This document shows positions 9,119 to 18,197 of a stretch of 41,197 nucleotides of DNA, piece after piece. The notes below the pieces were generated by a model. That model was not told the DNA's origin and made no database searches. It was given only the letters and a program-made list of their open reading frames with translations. A program made the translations under genes and the position numbers. Positions within the stretch are counted from its first letter, which is position 1, and every line of letters starts with the position of its first letter. Origin of the DNA: Phycisphaerales bacterium (GTDB lineage: Bacteria > Planctomycetota > Phycisphaerae > Phycisphaerales > SM1A02); NCBI GenBank assembly GCA_028823105.1, contig JAPKCC010000016.1:1-41197 (forward strand). The letters are read 5' to 3'.

Positions 9119-9571
9119 TCATTCGATGACGACATCGACCGAGAACCGCCGCGTTTCCGCTTGAGGTCCGACGCTCGGAATAACGTAGTTCAACTCCAGG
9201 GTCAGCTCCCCTGTTTCTTGGGCCACGAAACGGATGTACTGCGTCTCGATCTGGGATGCACTCGCCCGTGCCGCGTCGGACTGAAACTGCTTGGTCCCAT
9301 CCGGCAAGAGGTATTGGGCGCTCGGCGTCTGCACCAGTTGCCAGACGTATCCCGTCTCGGGGTTGCCAGACAGCTCAATGACCAGCATCTGCCCAGGCTT
9401 GACGCTGACGGCGCCGCCGTTCTGGGCGGCGGTGACGACTACGGCATTGGCGGGAATGCCCCCTGGGGTTGACTGACAGGCCGTTGTCGCGATCAGGACG
9501 AAACCGAGAAGGAGGCTCTTTCCAAACTGATGGACTCGAAGGAAAGAATCGAAGGCTGGGAGACGTCGCAT
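9119..9571 (-). CDS. Chagasin-like (I42) protease inhibitor lipoprotein
   Basis: 150 residues. A hydrophobic N-terminal segment (about 19-31) ends in LIATTAC, a lipobox with Cys32, so the mature protein should be lipid-anchored. The rest matches the chagasin/I42 fold of cysteine-protease inhibitors: PGQMLVIELSGNPETGYVWQ contains the family's NPxTGY-W loop that enters the protease cleft, followed by a Gly/Pro-containing loop and a C-terminal beta strand (TRRFSVDVVIE). Of the other two inhibitory loops, the usual RPW is not seen; NYVIPSVGP occupies about that place. Inhibition of papain-type proteases is known for the family. The target here, or a purely structural role, is undetermined. Confidence 0.8.
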   Translation of the reverse strand: MRRLPAFDSFLRVHQFGKSLLLGFVLIATTACQSTPGGIPANAVVVTAAQNGGAVSVKPGQMLVIELSGNPETGYVWQLVQTPSAQYLLPDGTKQFQSDAARASASQIETQYIRFVAQETGELTLELNYVIPSVGPQAETRRFSVDVVIE

Positions 9572-9812
9572 GAGCGTGATCCTTGGTGGGCGGGAGAAGA
9601 AGCCGCGAAGAGTAACTGATCCGACTCAGGGCCGAGATCCCCACTGGCGGGCCGAGCACCGCGGTGGCCTTTTCGGCCGTATGAGGCAGCGACGGCCGGA
9701 CCGCCAAACACACGCGAAAAACCGACAAGAGACGCGAAAAGACCTCGAAATGCATTGAACAGTCGCGAACGTGTTATTCGAAAAGATTATCGGACGGATG
9801 TGATCGGCTGGT

Positions 9813-9828
9813 TGTTCCACGTGGAACA
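9813..9828. promoter_or_regulatory. parS centromere site 1
   Basis: Perfect 16-bp palindrome TGTTCCACGTGGAACA, the form of the parS consensus used by pseudomonad chromosomes. It lies about 195 bp before the parB start and should be the loading site for the ParB clamp. Confidence 0.93.
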
Positions 9829-9874
9829 GCGATGCTCCCCTGCTCTGTGTCTGGTTGTTCGTCGAGATCTCAGA

Positions 9875-9890
9875 TGTTCCACGTGGAACA
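9875..9890. promoter_or_regulatory. parS centromere site 2
   Basis: Second identical copy of TGTTCCACGTGGAACA, 62 bp centre to centre from the first and about 130 bp before parB. Confidence 0.93.
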
Positions 9891-10021
9891 TGAGGTGCAT
9901 TGTGCTGGTGTGACCGTGGCCGAGTTTGTCGTGTGGAAAGCCGGCCTGATCCGGGCGAGAATGCCGTGCGCCCTGGAAAGCGGGTACGCTTCGATTTTCA
10001 TTTCCTGCATGGAGGCAGATC

Positions 10022-10972
10022 ATGGCAACAGAGAAGAAACCAGTAGGACGGCGGTTGGGTCGGGGGCTGGGAAGCCTCATCAATGCGCCTGTCACAATCA
10101 ACCAACCCGAAGTGTTCGAGCGACCACCAACCGCAGGACCAGCGGACCAGCTGGCGCCCTCGCAAGATGGCGTCGCGAGCGTGCCCGTTGATAAAATTGT
10201 GGCGAATCAACGACAGCCGCGACAGCGATTCAAGGACGACGCCATCGCCTCGCTCGCCGCATCCATCAAATCGGCCGGGCTGATGCAGCCAATCGTTGTT
10301 CGGCGTACCGGGACAGGCTTTGAACTCGTCGCTGGCGAGCGGCGTTGGAGAGCATTCCAAGAACTCAAAAAGACCCATATTCCTGCAATTATCCACGATA
10401 TTGATGATCAGACGGCTGCTGAATGGGCATTGATTGAGAACCTTCAGCGTGAAGATCTCGATGCCATCGAACGTGCAGATGGCATCTGGCAACTGATGGA
10501 AGAGTTCGGAGTCTCGCAAACGGAAGTCGCTGGTCAGTTAGGAATTGACCGTGCCACGGTGAGCAATCTCCTTCGACTTCGGGATGCAGATGTCGAGACT
10601 CGGGACGCCCTCCAGGAGGGGCTCATCTCCCAAGGCCATGCCAAGGCCTTGCTCTCTTGTCGCGATCTTGATCGTCGCCGAGGGTTGCTCGCGAAGTGTG
10701 TTCGAGAGGGGTGGAGCGTTCGCGAGATCGAACGTCGAGTGCAGCAGGTCGCCGTGACCGTAGGAGGTCCGTCAACCGGTGGCTTGGGTACCGAGGCATC
10801 GCCGCACGTCGCGGATCTCGAGAAGCGGCTTGCGGCCCACCTTGGAACGAAGGTCGCCATCTCCCTCGGGCGGAAGAAAGGGCAGGGGAAGGTCACCTTG
10901 GGCTTCTACTCCCTAGAACAGTTCGACGGCTTGCTTGAGAAGATGGGGTTCGATCCCAATCAAGATCTGTAG
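10022..10972 (+). CDS. parB: Chromosome-partitioning protein ParB
   Basis: 316 residues, the usual size for chromosomal ParB/Spo0J. GGAGG at 10013-10017 supports the ATG. The basic N-terminus RRLGRGLGSLI is the peptide that stimulates ParA. The CTP-binding N-domain includes QPRQRF (65-70), GERRWRA (105-111) and ENLQRED (139-145). The helix-turn-helix that reads parS is at about 163-187 (VSQTEVAGQLGIDRATVSNL). The C-terminal dimerisation domain closes the protein. ParB loads at parS, spreads as a sliding clamp and recruits SMC. The two parS sites directly upstream suggest local loading and perhaps autoregulation. No parA partner gene is adjacent; flagellar genes follow. Confidence 0.97.
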   Translation: MATEKKPVGRRLGRGLGSLINAPVTINQPEVFERPPTAGPADQLAPSQDGVASVPVDKIVANQRQPRQRFKDDAIASLAASIKSAGLMQPIVVRRTGTGFELVAGERRWRAFQELKKTHIPAIIHDIDDQTAAEWALIENLQREDLDAIERADGIWQLMEEFGVSQTEVAGQLGIDRATVSNLLRLRDADVETRDALQEGLISQGHAKALLSCRDLDRRRGLLAKCVREGWSVREIERRVQQVAVTVGGPSTGGLGTEASPHVADLEKRLAAHLGTKVAISLGRKKGQGKVTLGFYSLEQFDGLLEKMGFDPNQDL

Positions 10973-11244
10973 CTCCTAAGGCAATTAAAGCGTCCGATAA
11001 CCTTATAGGCTTGATGTGTTACTCGCTGCTTGCTTCGGAGGCAGCCGAGCAGTTTTCGCGTTGGCATGCATCAGAAGCGCGGTTTCTGCGCGATTTGGGG
11101 CCGCATGCTCGGAAATCCGAGGTGATCGCGACCATTCGGCTTCATTACCGGGTTTGTCCATCCGATCCACATGGCATAGAGGAATTGAGGCCGCCGACCG
11201 ATGTCGGTGGGTCCTCAACCCCTTGGTGACCCTTGGAGGCTGGT

Positions 11245-11445
11245 ATGGACACATTCTCTTCCACCGTTGGCGATTCAGATTCGCTGGATGAACTCGCTGT
11301 CGTGCGGGCAAAGGCCATGTTCGACCGAGTGCTGGCCAGCTGGGCATCCGATTTGCTTCTTCTTCGGCGGCAAGGTCTGTCTACCCCAGGTTGGCGGGAG
11401 TGCGTCGAAGGTGACGATGGCCCGATCTGGCGTCGTGCCGCGTGA
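11245..11445 (+). CDS. Small unknown protein upstream of fliD
   Basis: 66 residues, preceded by GGAGG at 11235-11239 with five-base spacing, and with codon use like its neighbours. The middle (about residues 17-45) is a predicted amphipathic helix, ELAVVRAKAMFDRVLASWAS, ending in leucines and arginines. The tail contains two tryptophans. It lies 54 bp before fliD on the same strand. Size and place recall small flagellar export chaperones or regulators, but I see no signature of FliT, FlaG or CsrA and leave it unnamed. Confidence 0.6.
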   Translation: MDTFSSTVGDSDSLDELAVVRAKAMFDRVLASWASDLLLLRRQGLSTPGWRECVEGDDGPIWRRAA

Positions 11446-11499
11446 TCGCCGGGACTCCCCGGTGGTCCGGGGCGAGTTGAAGTCCCAGGAGCGGCGAGC

Positions 11500-14400
11500 A
11501 TGTCGATCAGCAGCAGCATCGGGTTGATCAGTGGCATCGACTCCGGCTCCATCATCCAGCAGTTGCTCGCGCTGGATGCGCAGACCAAGATCCCGATCTA
11601 TCAGCGCATCGGTGGGCTCAACGCTTCCAAGGCCGCGTTGCTCGATGTCAATGCCCGGCTTCTTTCCCTCGAGAGCGCCTCTTCGGCGTTCCGGATGAAC
11701 GACATTTTTCGATCGACGAACGCCGTTAGTAGCAACGAAGGTGTTCTTCTTGCTCGGGCGTCCACGTCCGCGATTCCCGGACAGTATTCATTCCGCGTGA
11801 AGCAACTCGTTTCGACGAGCCAGGTCATGTCCCGCGGATTCACGAGCAGCACGCTCGAGCCGCTTGGCCTCGACTCTATGTCGTTCGAGTGGGGAAACGG
11901 TCGACTGACCCGTGACATTCTCCTTGAGGATGCGAACGGAGGATCGGGCGTCGAACGTGGGTCCATCAGAATTCAGGATCGAAATGGCGACGACGTGGTC
12001 ATCGATCTGTCGCTTGCGTCGACGTTGTCGGAAGTGGTCGACACCATCAACGAACAAACTGGAATCAGAGTCATTGCGTCGATCGAGAACGACGGAATCA
12101 CGTTGAACGATGAATCAACAGGCACCGGCAACTTCATCGTGCAGGACATCGGCGGAACGACCACCGCGAGTGATCTCGGGATCACTGGCAATGTCGACGA
12201 CGACACCATCGTGGGCGCCCGAATCAATCTGATCGGCGCGACGACGATGCTGGCTTCGCTCAACGATGACAACGGCGTCTTCATTCGGGACAACGTCACA
12301 GACTTTCGGATCCAGATCGGCGGTGCCGGCGGCGTGATTCATAACATCGATCTCGGCCGAAAGGATGCAGAGATCGACTTCGAGTCGCTTCTCTCGGATC
12401 TTAATGACGGTGACGGCATTCGCATCAACGGAACCGAGGGTCAGGCCGACTTCTCCATCGTCACCAGCGACGGAACGCAGGTCGATATCACACTTGGCGA
12501 GATTCTTGATGACGATGGCGAAGTCTTAGGCGAGACGGTGACCACGGTGCAGGAGATGCTCGCTCGTGTCAACGAAACCCTGGAGACCGAACTCGGTTCC
12601 GGCCAGGTGATCATGAGCATCCGTGATGACGGACAAGGATTTCAACTGGTCGACTCGATGGGCGGCGGTGGGGCGCTGGAGGTAATCGGTGCGGGGCCGT
12701 TTGACGACGAGACCGCAGAGGATCTCGGCATCTTCACCGGCGCCGGAGGTGGCTCCGGCAACACCATCGCTGGCGAGCGGATTCCGAACACCGTCGAGAT
12801 CGCTCGAGCGACCACGATTCAGGAAGTGATCGATCGAATCAACGAGCAGACCGCAGGCGCCGTCACCGCAAGCATCAGCGCCGACGAAAAAGGAGTCGGT
12901 CTCGCCGCCGCCGGCGAACTTGTGAAGGTTCTCGACGATGGCGTGGGCGGCGCCTACGCCGCTCAGACGTTGATCGATCTCGGATTCGATATCGACAGCG
13001 AATCGACCAGTCTGCAAGGGCAGCGAGTTCTCGGGGGGGTTGGCACCAGCCTGATCGCGAGCATCAATGGCGGCGCCGGTCTTGAGGGTCGAACAGACAT
13101 CACCTTCACCGATCGCCAAGGCGATTCGTTGACCGTCACCGGACTTGATCAGTTCGATACGCTCGAGGAACTGGTCACCAGTGTCGACAGCCAACTCAAA
13201 CTGGCAGGGGTTGAAATCGGCATGAGTTTGAATGCCGAACGCAACGGGCTGGCGCTGGAAGATATCAGCGGTGGCACCGGCAACCTGATGGTTTCGGGCG
13301 CGGCGGCCGAGGCCCTGGGTATCGCGACAGACACCGCCTCGGACACCGTCCGCGGCTTGAACATTCAACGAGAGTACGTCTCCGCATCGACCGACCTTGA
13401 TGAATTGAATTACGGCCGGGGTGTCGGACTGGGCAAGTTCAAAATCACCGATGCGAATGGATTCACGGCGACCGTGGATATCGGAAGCGATTCGACGAAT
13501 CTCTACGACGTCATGCGGGAGATCAACAGTCGCGGCCTCGATGTCGAAGCAAGACTCAATGACAATGGGGATGGCATGATCCTCATCGATACCGCGACGG
13601 ATGGTGTTTCGGCACTCAGAGTGGAGAGCGTGTCCGGCAGCACCGCACGTGACCTAGGGATCATTGGCGAAGCGACGGAGATCGGTGGTTCGATCGACGG
13701 GTCCTACGAGAAGATCCTTGACCTCGATGTCACGGACACGCTGGACGAAGTGATCGGCAAGGTCAACGACTCCGGATTTCAAGTCAGCGCGTCGCTTCTC
13801 GATACCAATACTGGTGGCAGTCCGCTGCGATTGGTGCTGAGCTCCGACATCTCCGGTCTCGACGGTGATCTGATCGTCGACACCGGCGGGATTGATCTGG
13901 GATTCAATGAGCTCACGAAGGCGAAGAATGCAAAGGTCTTCATCGGCGAGGGCGCCGGCGGAGTTCTTGTCGAGAGTACGAGCAACGTGATCAACGACAT
14001 CGTCGCCGGGGTCGAACTCGATCTCCAATCGGCTTCAGAAACTCCGGTCACCGTCACCGTCAGCCGTGACGAAGAAGGGATCATGACTGCTGTTCAGTTG
14101 TTCGTCGACAACTTCAATGAAGTGATCGGTCGCATCAACGAGTTTGACGTCTACGATGCGGAGAACGAAATCAGAGGTCCGCTCCTCGGCGATCCCACGG
14201 TCGCCAAGATCAAGCAGGACATGTATCGCACCCTGCAGCAGAGCGCCGTCGGCATCGAGACGCAGTTCCGGTTCCTCTCGGAAGTAGGCATCCGGATCGG
14301 TGGCGAGGGCAAAATCACCTTAGATACGGAACGGTTCGAGACGGCATATGCAGATGATCCGGAAGCCGTCGAGAATCTCTTTGCCGCCTATGAGAGCCAG

Positions 14401-14739
14401 GGTTCGAGCACGGAGACTATTGGGCCGGGAGTGACGGTGGACCGCGTCTCGACCGAGTACTCCGAGCTCGGTTTCGGCGATCTGTTCAAGCAGGCGGTGA
14501 GCAAACTCACAAACTCCATCGACGGCACGGTGACCTTGGCAAGCAAGAGTTTCGATGCATTGATCGAAGCTCAGAACAAACGGATTGAATTGATCGATGA
14601 GCGACTCGCCGCGAAGGAGGCTCGCCTCTTCCGCGAGTTCAACGCGATGGAAATTGCACTCGCCCGACTCCAGAGCCAGCAGGCCTCGATTGGATTGATC
14701 TCTCAGAACCTCTCGATTGCTGGTTCTCTCTTCGGCTGA
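11500..14739 (+). CDS. fliD: Flagellar filament cap protein FliD, enlarged
   Basis: 1079 residues, about twice the usual 450-650. AGGAG at 11487-11491 precedes the ATG. The N-terminus (GLISGIDSGSIIQQLLALDA) is the classic FliD_N start. The C-terminal FliD_C region runs from about residue 805 (AKNAKVFIGEGAGG, then VQLFVDNFNEVIGRINEF, GPLLGDP) to a coiled-coil end. Between them are about six hook-IN-like motifs with the pattern TxxEVxxxINxxxxxVxASI, starting near residues 172, 347, 439, 554, 667 and 747. FliD forms the cap at the filament tip, helping flagellin fold into place. The extra repeats would enlarge the outward-facing domains. fliS follows. Confidence 0.93.
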   Translation: MSISSSIGLISGIDSGSIIQQLLALDAQTKIPIYQRIGGLNASKAALLDVNARLLSLESASSAFRMNDIFRSTNAVSSNEGVLLARASTSAIPGQYSFRVKQLVSTSQVMSRGFTSSTLEPLGLDSMSFEWGNGRLTRDILLEDANGGSGVERGSIRIQDRNGDDVVIDLSLASTLSEVVDTINEQTGIRVIASIENDGITLNDESTGTGNFIVQDIGGTTTASDLGITGNVDDDTIVGARINLIGATTMLASLNDDNGVFIRDNVTDFRIQIGGAGGVIHNIDLGRKDAEIDFESLLSDLNDGDGIRINGTEGQADFSIVTSDGTQVDITLGEILDDDGEVLGETVTTVQEMLARVNETLETELGSGQVIMSIRDDGQGFQLVDSMGGGGALEVIGAGPFDDETAEDLGIFTGAGGGSGNTIAGERIPNTVEIARATTIQEVIDRINEQTAGAVTASISADEKGVGLAAAGELVKVLDDGVGGAYAAQTLIDLGFDIDSESTSLQGQRVLGGVGTSLIASINGGAGLEGRTDITFTDRQGDSLTVTGLDQFDTLEELVTSVDSQLKLAGVEIGMSLNAERNGLALEDISGGTGNLMVSGAAAEALGIATDTASDTVRGLNIQREYVSASTDLDELNYGRGVGLGKFKITDANGFTATVDIGSDSTNLYDVMREINSRGLDVEARLNDNGDGMILIDTATDGVSALRVESVSGSTARDLGIIGEATEIGGSIDGSYEKILDLDVTDTLDEVIGKVNDSGFQVSASLLDTNTGGSPLRLVLSSDISGLDGDLIVDTGGIDLGFNELTKAKNAKVFIGEGAGGVLVESTSNVINDIVAGVELDLQSASETPVTVTVSRDEEGIMTAVQLFVDNFNEVIGRINEFDVYDAENEIRGPLLGDPTVAKIKQDMYRTLQQSAVGIETQFRFLSEVGIRIGGEGKITLDTERFETAYADDPEAVENLFAAYESQGSSTETIGPGVTVDRVSTEYSELGFGDLFKQAVSKLTNSIDGTVTLASKSFDALIEAQNKRIELIDERLAAKEARLFREFNAMEIALARLQSQQASIGLISQNLSIAGSLFG

Positions 14740-14760
14740 GCGGCGCGGTATTTGCGCCGC
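14740..14760. other. Hairpin between fliD and fliS
   Basis: Perfect 7-bp stem GCGGCGC/GCGCCGC with a 7-base loop directly after the fliD stop. No T-tract follows, so it is more likely a message-end or processing hairpin than an intrinsic terminator. Confidence 0.5.
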
Positions 14761-14846
14761 GTGCAGGTTCGAATTATGTGGATTGTTCGGGTTCTGCCGC
14801 CGACGATCTCACTTCTCCAACGCAGATAGCCGATGAGTTCTATGCC

Positions 14847-15320
14847 ATGACGACCCACCGAGCCCAGGAATATCTCCGTACGAAGGTTTTGACGGCTTCG
14901 CCGGCGGAACTACGTCTGCTTCTGCTGGACGGGGCGATCCGGTTCGGCGAACAGGCCAGAGAGGGACTCGAACAGAAGAACCCGGAGCAGGCATACGACG
15001 GAAGCCGCCAGTGCCGGGCGATTCTCACCGAACTCACCTCCGGACTTCGCACAGAAATAGCGCCGGAACTCTGCGAACGACTGTCCAGTCTCTACCTCTT
15101 TCTCTACAAGAACCTGGTCGAGGCGATGAGCGAACGGGATTCGGAAGGCGTTCGGAAGGTCGTTGAGATCCTGACCTATGAGCGGGAGACATGGCGACTG
15201 GCCATGGAGAAGCTGGGCGAAGAGAACTCGGCGTCGAACGTCTCGCAGGTGCGAGAAACCGGGGGGCTGACCGGTAGTGGTGGGGAACCCATCGGCGGCC
15301 GCATTCATCTTGCCGGATGA
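14847..15320 (+). CDS. fliS: Flagellar export chaperone FliS
   Basis: 157 residues from the ATG at 14847. An in-frame ATG at 14778 would add 23 residues that do not resemble the family; MTTHRAQEYLRTKVLTASPA is the conserved FliS beginning (Y..Q....A.P..L). The fold is an all-helical bundle: LLLLDGAIRFGEQAREGLE, then a helix around SSLYLFLYKNLVEA, and RKVVEILTYERETWRLAMEK near the end. FliS binds the flagellin C-terminus in the cytoplasm and prevents early polymerisation. The last 25 residues are a Gly-rich tail outside the usual fold. It lies 107 bp after fliD, the common fliD-fliS pairing. Confidence 0.9.
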   Translation: MTTHRAQEYLRTKVLTASPAELRLLLLDGAIRFGEQAREGLEQKNPEQAYDGSRQCRAILTELTSGLRTEIAPELCERLSSLYLFLYKNLVEAMSERDSEGVRKVVEILTYERETWRLAMEKLGEENSASNVSQVRETGGLTGSGGEPIGGRIHLAG

Positions 15321-15422
15321 ACGTGCTCCCGGTCGATCTTCGGTCGATCTGTAGCATGGGCAATGCCCTCGTCCGAGGACTTCACGTCTATAGGACATTC
15401 GACCCTCACACCAGAGAATGTC

Positions 15423-16583
15423 ATGCGTATCGCTCACTACATGCAGGACATTGATTTCACCGGGGGTGGTCCGCCTCGCGCCGTGATCGATCAGGTCGCG
15501 ACCATGCATGCTCGCGGTCATCAGGCGGGTCTCCTCACCACGAATGTTCGTGATGTCCCTTCATCGTGGTTGGACGGGACGCCGGAGATGCCCGAGGTTG
15601 TCGAACTTCCCGCGGTACGAGGATCCTTCGGTCGACTCTCGCCCGAGGGTCTTGATCGGCTTCGTGAGACGATTGCCCGATTCGACATCCTTCATATGCA
15701 TGGCGTCTGGGAGCCGGCCAACCTGCAGGTCGCGGCCGCGTGCCGTCGTCAGAGCGTTCCGTACGTCGTGAGCCTTCGAGGAATGCTCGACGATTGGTCG
15801 ATGGAGCAGAGCCGTTCTCGGAAGCGGGTTTTCCTAGCGATCGGCGGCCGTAGATATCTGGAGCGGGCTGGAGCCGTTCATTGCACGGCGGACGCGGAAC
15901 TTGAACAATCGCGGAAGTGGTTCCCGCGTGGAACCGGCGTCGTCGTTCCAAATCTCATTGACCTAGAACCGTATGCCGACGCGCCCGACCCGGCCTCGGC
16001 GCTGAAGGCTTGGCCGGAGATCGCGGAGTCGTCGTTCACCGTGCTGTTTCTCAGTCGGATCCAGATCAAGAAGGGTCTCGAGCATCTCATCGACGCGGTC
16101 GCGATCCTTCGGGCCGATGGACGCGCGGACGTTCGGGTCATCGTCGCCGGCACCGGTGATGAGGATTACGTCACGGCCATGCGGGACAGGACCAAGACGG
16201 CGTGCGTCGCTGATCAATTCACCTGGGCGGGACATGTCGGGGGTGATCTCAAGAACTCGCTCTACGCCGCCTGCGACCTCTTCGCGCTTCCCACGAGCCA
16301 GGAGAACTTCGGCTTCGTCTTCTTCGAGTCGCTCGCGTCTGGTACGCCGGTCGTGACCACCGACCTTGTCGACACTTGCCACGAGATCGAGCGGTCGGGC
16401 GGCGGGGTGATCGTCCCGCAGAATGCCGAACGATTCGCAGAAGCGATCGCCTCGTTCGCGAGCGGCGAACGCGATGGCATCGCGATGGGTACGGCGGGCC
16501 GGAACTGGACGCTCGAGAATCTTGACACCAGCCGGGTCGCCGCTGAATTCGAAGCGGTCTATGAATCCCGGGTCGGAGGCTGA
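15423..16583 (+). CDS. GT4 family glycosyltransferase
   Basis: 386 residues from the ATG at 15423; a start 60 bp earlier would add an unlikely leader. Two Rossmann domains of the GT-B fold are visible. The N-terminal acceptor side opens with MRIAHYMQDIDFTGGGPPRA, where the Gly-rich loop after the first strand is typical. The C-terminal donor domain has VLFLSRIQIKKGLEHLIDAV and later LFALPTSQENFGFVFFESLA, the E-x7-E signature of retaining GT4 enzymes. It should transfer a sugar from a nucleotide donor to a growing glycan at the cytoplasmic face of the membrane. Donor and acceptor are unknown. It is the first gene of the polysaccharide locus and converges with the flippase gene (25-bp overlap at the stops). 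Confidence 0.9.
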   Translation: MRIAHYMQDIDFTGGGPPRAVIDQVATMHARGHQAGLLTTNVRDVPSSWLDGTPEMPEVVELPAVRGSFGRLSPEGLDRLRETIARFDILHMHGVWEPANLQVAAACRRQSVPYVVSLRGMLDDWSMEQSRSRKRVFLAIGGRRYLERAGAVHCTADAELEQSRKWFPRGTGVVVPNLIDLEPYADAPDPASALKAWPEIAESSFTVLFLSRIQIKKGLEHLIDAVAILRADGRADVRVIVAGTGDEDYVTAMRDRTKTACVADQFTWAGHVGGDLKNSLYAACDLFALPTSQENFGFVFFESLASGTPVVTTDLVDTCHEIERSGGGVIVPQNAERFAEAIASFASGERDGIAMGTAGRNWTLENLDTSRVAAEFEAVYESRVGG

Positions 16584-18070
16584 AGTAGCGATGCGGGAAT
16601 GAACCGTCGAATCTGAGCGGGGAGAAGGCGAAGCACTTCGCGGCGGGTGTCGGCGGGAATGATTGCCATTGAGAGAATCGAGAGCACTCCGTATGCGATG
16701 CCAGCAGAGATCAGCGCGATCGCGGCACTGACTCGGCCGGGTTCGAGCCATTCCATCATCTGGTGGCCGATGATCGCCGTGAGGATGGCGGCCAGGACGA
16801 GGGGCACGGTGGATCGAAACAGATGAACCAAGCCCGACAGGATCGGGATGCCATGCCAGTGAAGCACAAGCCCTGTCCCAATCGTCGCGGCAACCGTCAT
16901 TGCAATGGCCACCGAACCTGAAATCGCATTCACGCTGCCCCAGACGAAGCCGCCGAAAGCGGCCCCGCCGACGACCGCGAACGCGCGAAGACCGCTACAG
17001 ATCACATTCTCTCGATAACGACGCTCGGCGATCAACGGGGAGGTTCCGATTCCTAGAATCGTCGTGTAGGTCAGACCGACCGAGAGGACTTGGACGGTGA
17101 AGATGGTGTCCGACCATTTTTCGGCCCAGACGAGATGTTCGAGTGGTTCGATGATCGCCAGCATCGAGAGATTGACGGCGGCGATGGCGAAGCCGCCGGT
17201 GCTCAGAAGGCGACGGAGGACGGCGGCCAGTCGAACTTTGTCATGGGAGAGCCGCTTGACCACGGGCACGAGAATGTTGAGGACGGTGGTGGTGAAGAGT
17301 CGACCGGGTTGCACCGCCAACTGATAACCGAAGAAGTAGGTTCCAAGGACCGCGGTTTCGACGAGGAACTCGGCGACCATGTAGTCGCCTTGATTGAAGA
17401 GGCTAGTCATGATGGCGCCGGTAATCAGCCAACGAAACTGATGGAGCAGGGGCATCACGAATCGCCGTCGAGGGCGGAAGTCATCGATGTTTGGTTTCGA
17501 CCGAGTCCAGAGGTACACCACTTCTGCAACTGCGCCCAACAGGACTGGAAGCGCCAACGCCGTGGGATCACGCAAGACGATGGCGAGCACGATCGTCAGG
17601 GGGTAGGCGACGAGATTATTGAGCACCGTTCCCTTGGCGATTGCCCCGAATGCGAGCCTGGCGTTGATTCGCCCTCGGAGGACGAATCGAATTGGCGAGA
17701 GCATCATGGTCGCCGCGAGAATCCAGAAGAGGGTCACGAGACGCGGTTCGTCGAAGTGGGCGGCGATGGTCGGAGCGAAGATCAGCATCGGTACGACGCC
17801 GATCAGGTAGAAACCGTTGCAGAGGCCGAAGACCGTGCCGGTTCTGAAACGTCGTCGCGACGGCGGAAGGGTGACCAGGTAGGAAAGCGCGTCTCCACCT
17901 TGCAGAATCCCGGCGATCGCCTGGATACCGATCGCGATGGCGAAGACGCCAAAATCCTCATTGATCAAAACGAGCCCGGTAACCACCTGCGCGATCAAGG
18001 CGGCGATTCGCCCTAGAAGGCTGGCTGCAAGCATCAGACTGGCGCCGCGAGCGGCTTGGTGGGTGAGCAT
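16559..18070 (-). CDS. Wzx-type polysaccharide flippase (MATE/MOP superfamily)
   Basis: 503 residues from the ATG at 18068-18070; a TTG five codons upstream is a poorer choice. Twelve to fourteen hydrophobic segments are spread over the whole length. The N-terminus (HQAARGASLMLAASLLGRIA) and the loop FDEPRLVTLFWILAATMMLSPI resemble Wzx/MviN-like lipopolysaccharide exporters that flip lipid-linked oligosaccharides across the inner membrane. The family is recognised by topology and overall pattern; no residue motif is decisive. It stands alone on the minus strand between two plus-strand genes of the locus. Confidence 0.85.
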   Translation of the reverse strand: MLTHQAARGASLMLAASLLGRIAALIAQVVTGLVLINEDFGVFAIAIGIQAIAGILQGGDALSYLVTLPPSRRRFRTGTVFGLCNGFYLIGVVPMLIFAPTIAAHFDEPRLVTLFWILAATMMLSPIRFVLRGRINARLAFGAIAKGTVLNNLVAYPLTIVLAIVLRDPTALALPVLLGAVAEVVYLWTRSKPNIDDFRPRRRFVMPLLHQFRWLITGAIMTSLFNQGDYMVAEFLVETAVLGTYFFGYQLAVQPGRLFTTTVLNILVPVVKRLSHDKVRLAAVLRRLLSTGGFAIAAVNLSMLAIIEPLEHLVWAEKWSDTIFTVQVLSVGLTYTTILGIGTSPLIAERRYRENVICSGLRAFAVVGGAAFGGFVWGSVNAISGSVAIAMTVAATIGTGLVLHWHGIPILSGLVHLFRSTVPLVLAAILTAIIGHQMMEWLEPGRVSAAIALISAGIAYGVLSILSMAIIPADTRREVLRLLPAQIRRFIPASLLQPPTRDS

Positions 18071-18107
18071 GGTCGGCCTGTGCAATTTGGTCGAACGGGG
18101 ATCGGAT

Positions 18108-18136
18108 TTCGATGGTTGTCCCGGGCAGTTTAGAAT
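18108..18136 (+). promoter_or_regulatory. Possible sigma70-type promoter for the unknown exported protein
   Basis: TAGAAT (18131-18136) lies 17 bases after TTCGAT (18108-18113) in the divergent gap before the gene at 18198. The -10 is good and the -35 weak. Confidence 0.3.
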
Positions 18137-18197
18137 ACGAGAATAGAGCGCCTCGGGATTTCGAGGTGATCGACCGGAACATCCCTGGGGAACTTTT

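Larger units (their letters stand above)
9572..10021. other. Intergenic region upstream of parB
   Basis: 450 bases between the divergent chagasin-like gene and parB. The part up to about 9810 shows nothing I can name. The part after it carries two parS sites. parA, usually the gene before parB, is not present here on either strand. Confidence 0.7.

Noticed and set aside
8795-9472. Plus-strand frame of 225 codons
   Set aside because: Mostly antisense to the chagasin-like gene and without a family signature; the part before 9119 has no ribosome-binding site or codon bias of a gene.
10978-10999. Sigma28 flagellar promoter after parB
   Set aside because: CCGATAA resembles the -10, but no TAAA-type -35 lies at the right distance.
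12526-13368. Minus-strand frame of 280 codons inside fliD
   Set aside because: Antisense shadow of a GC-rich gene whose repeat motifs are real.
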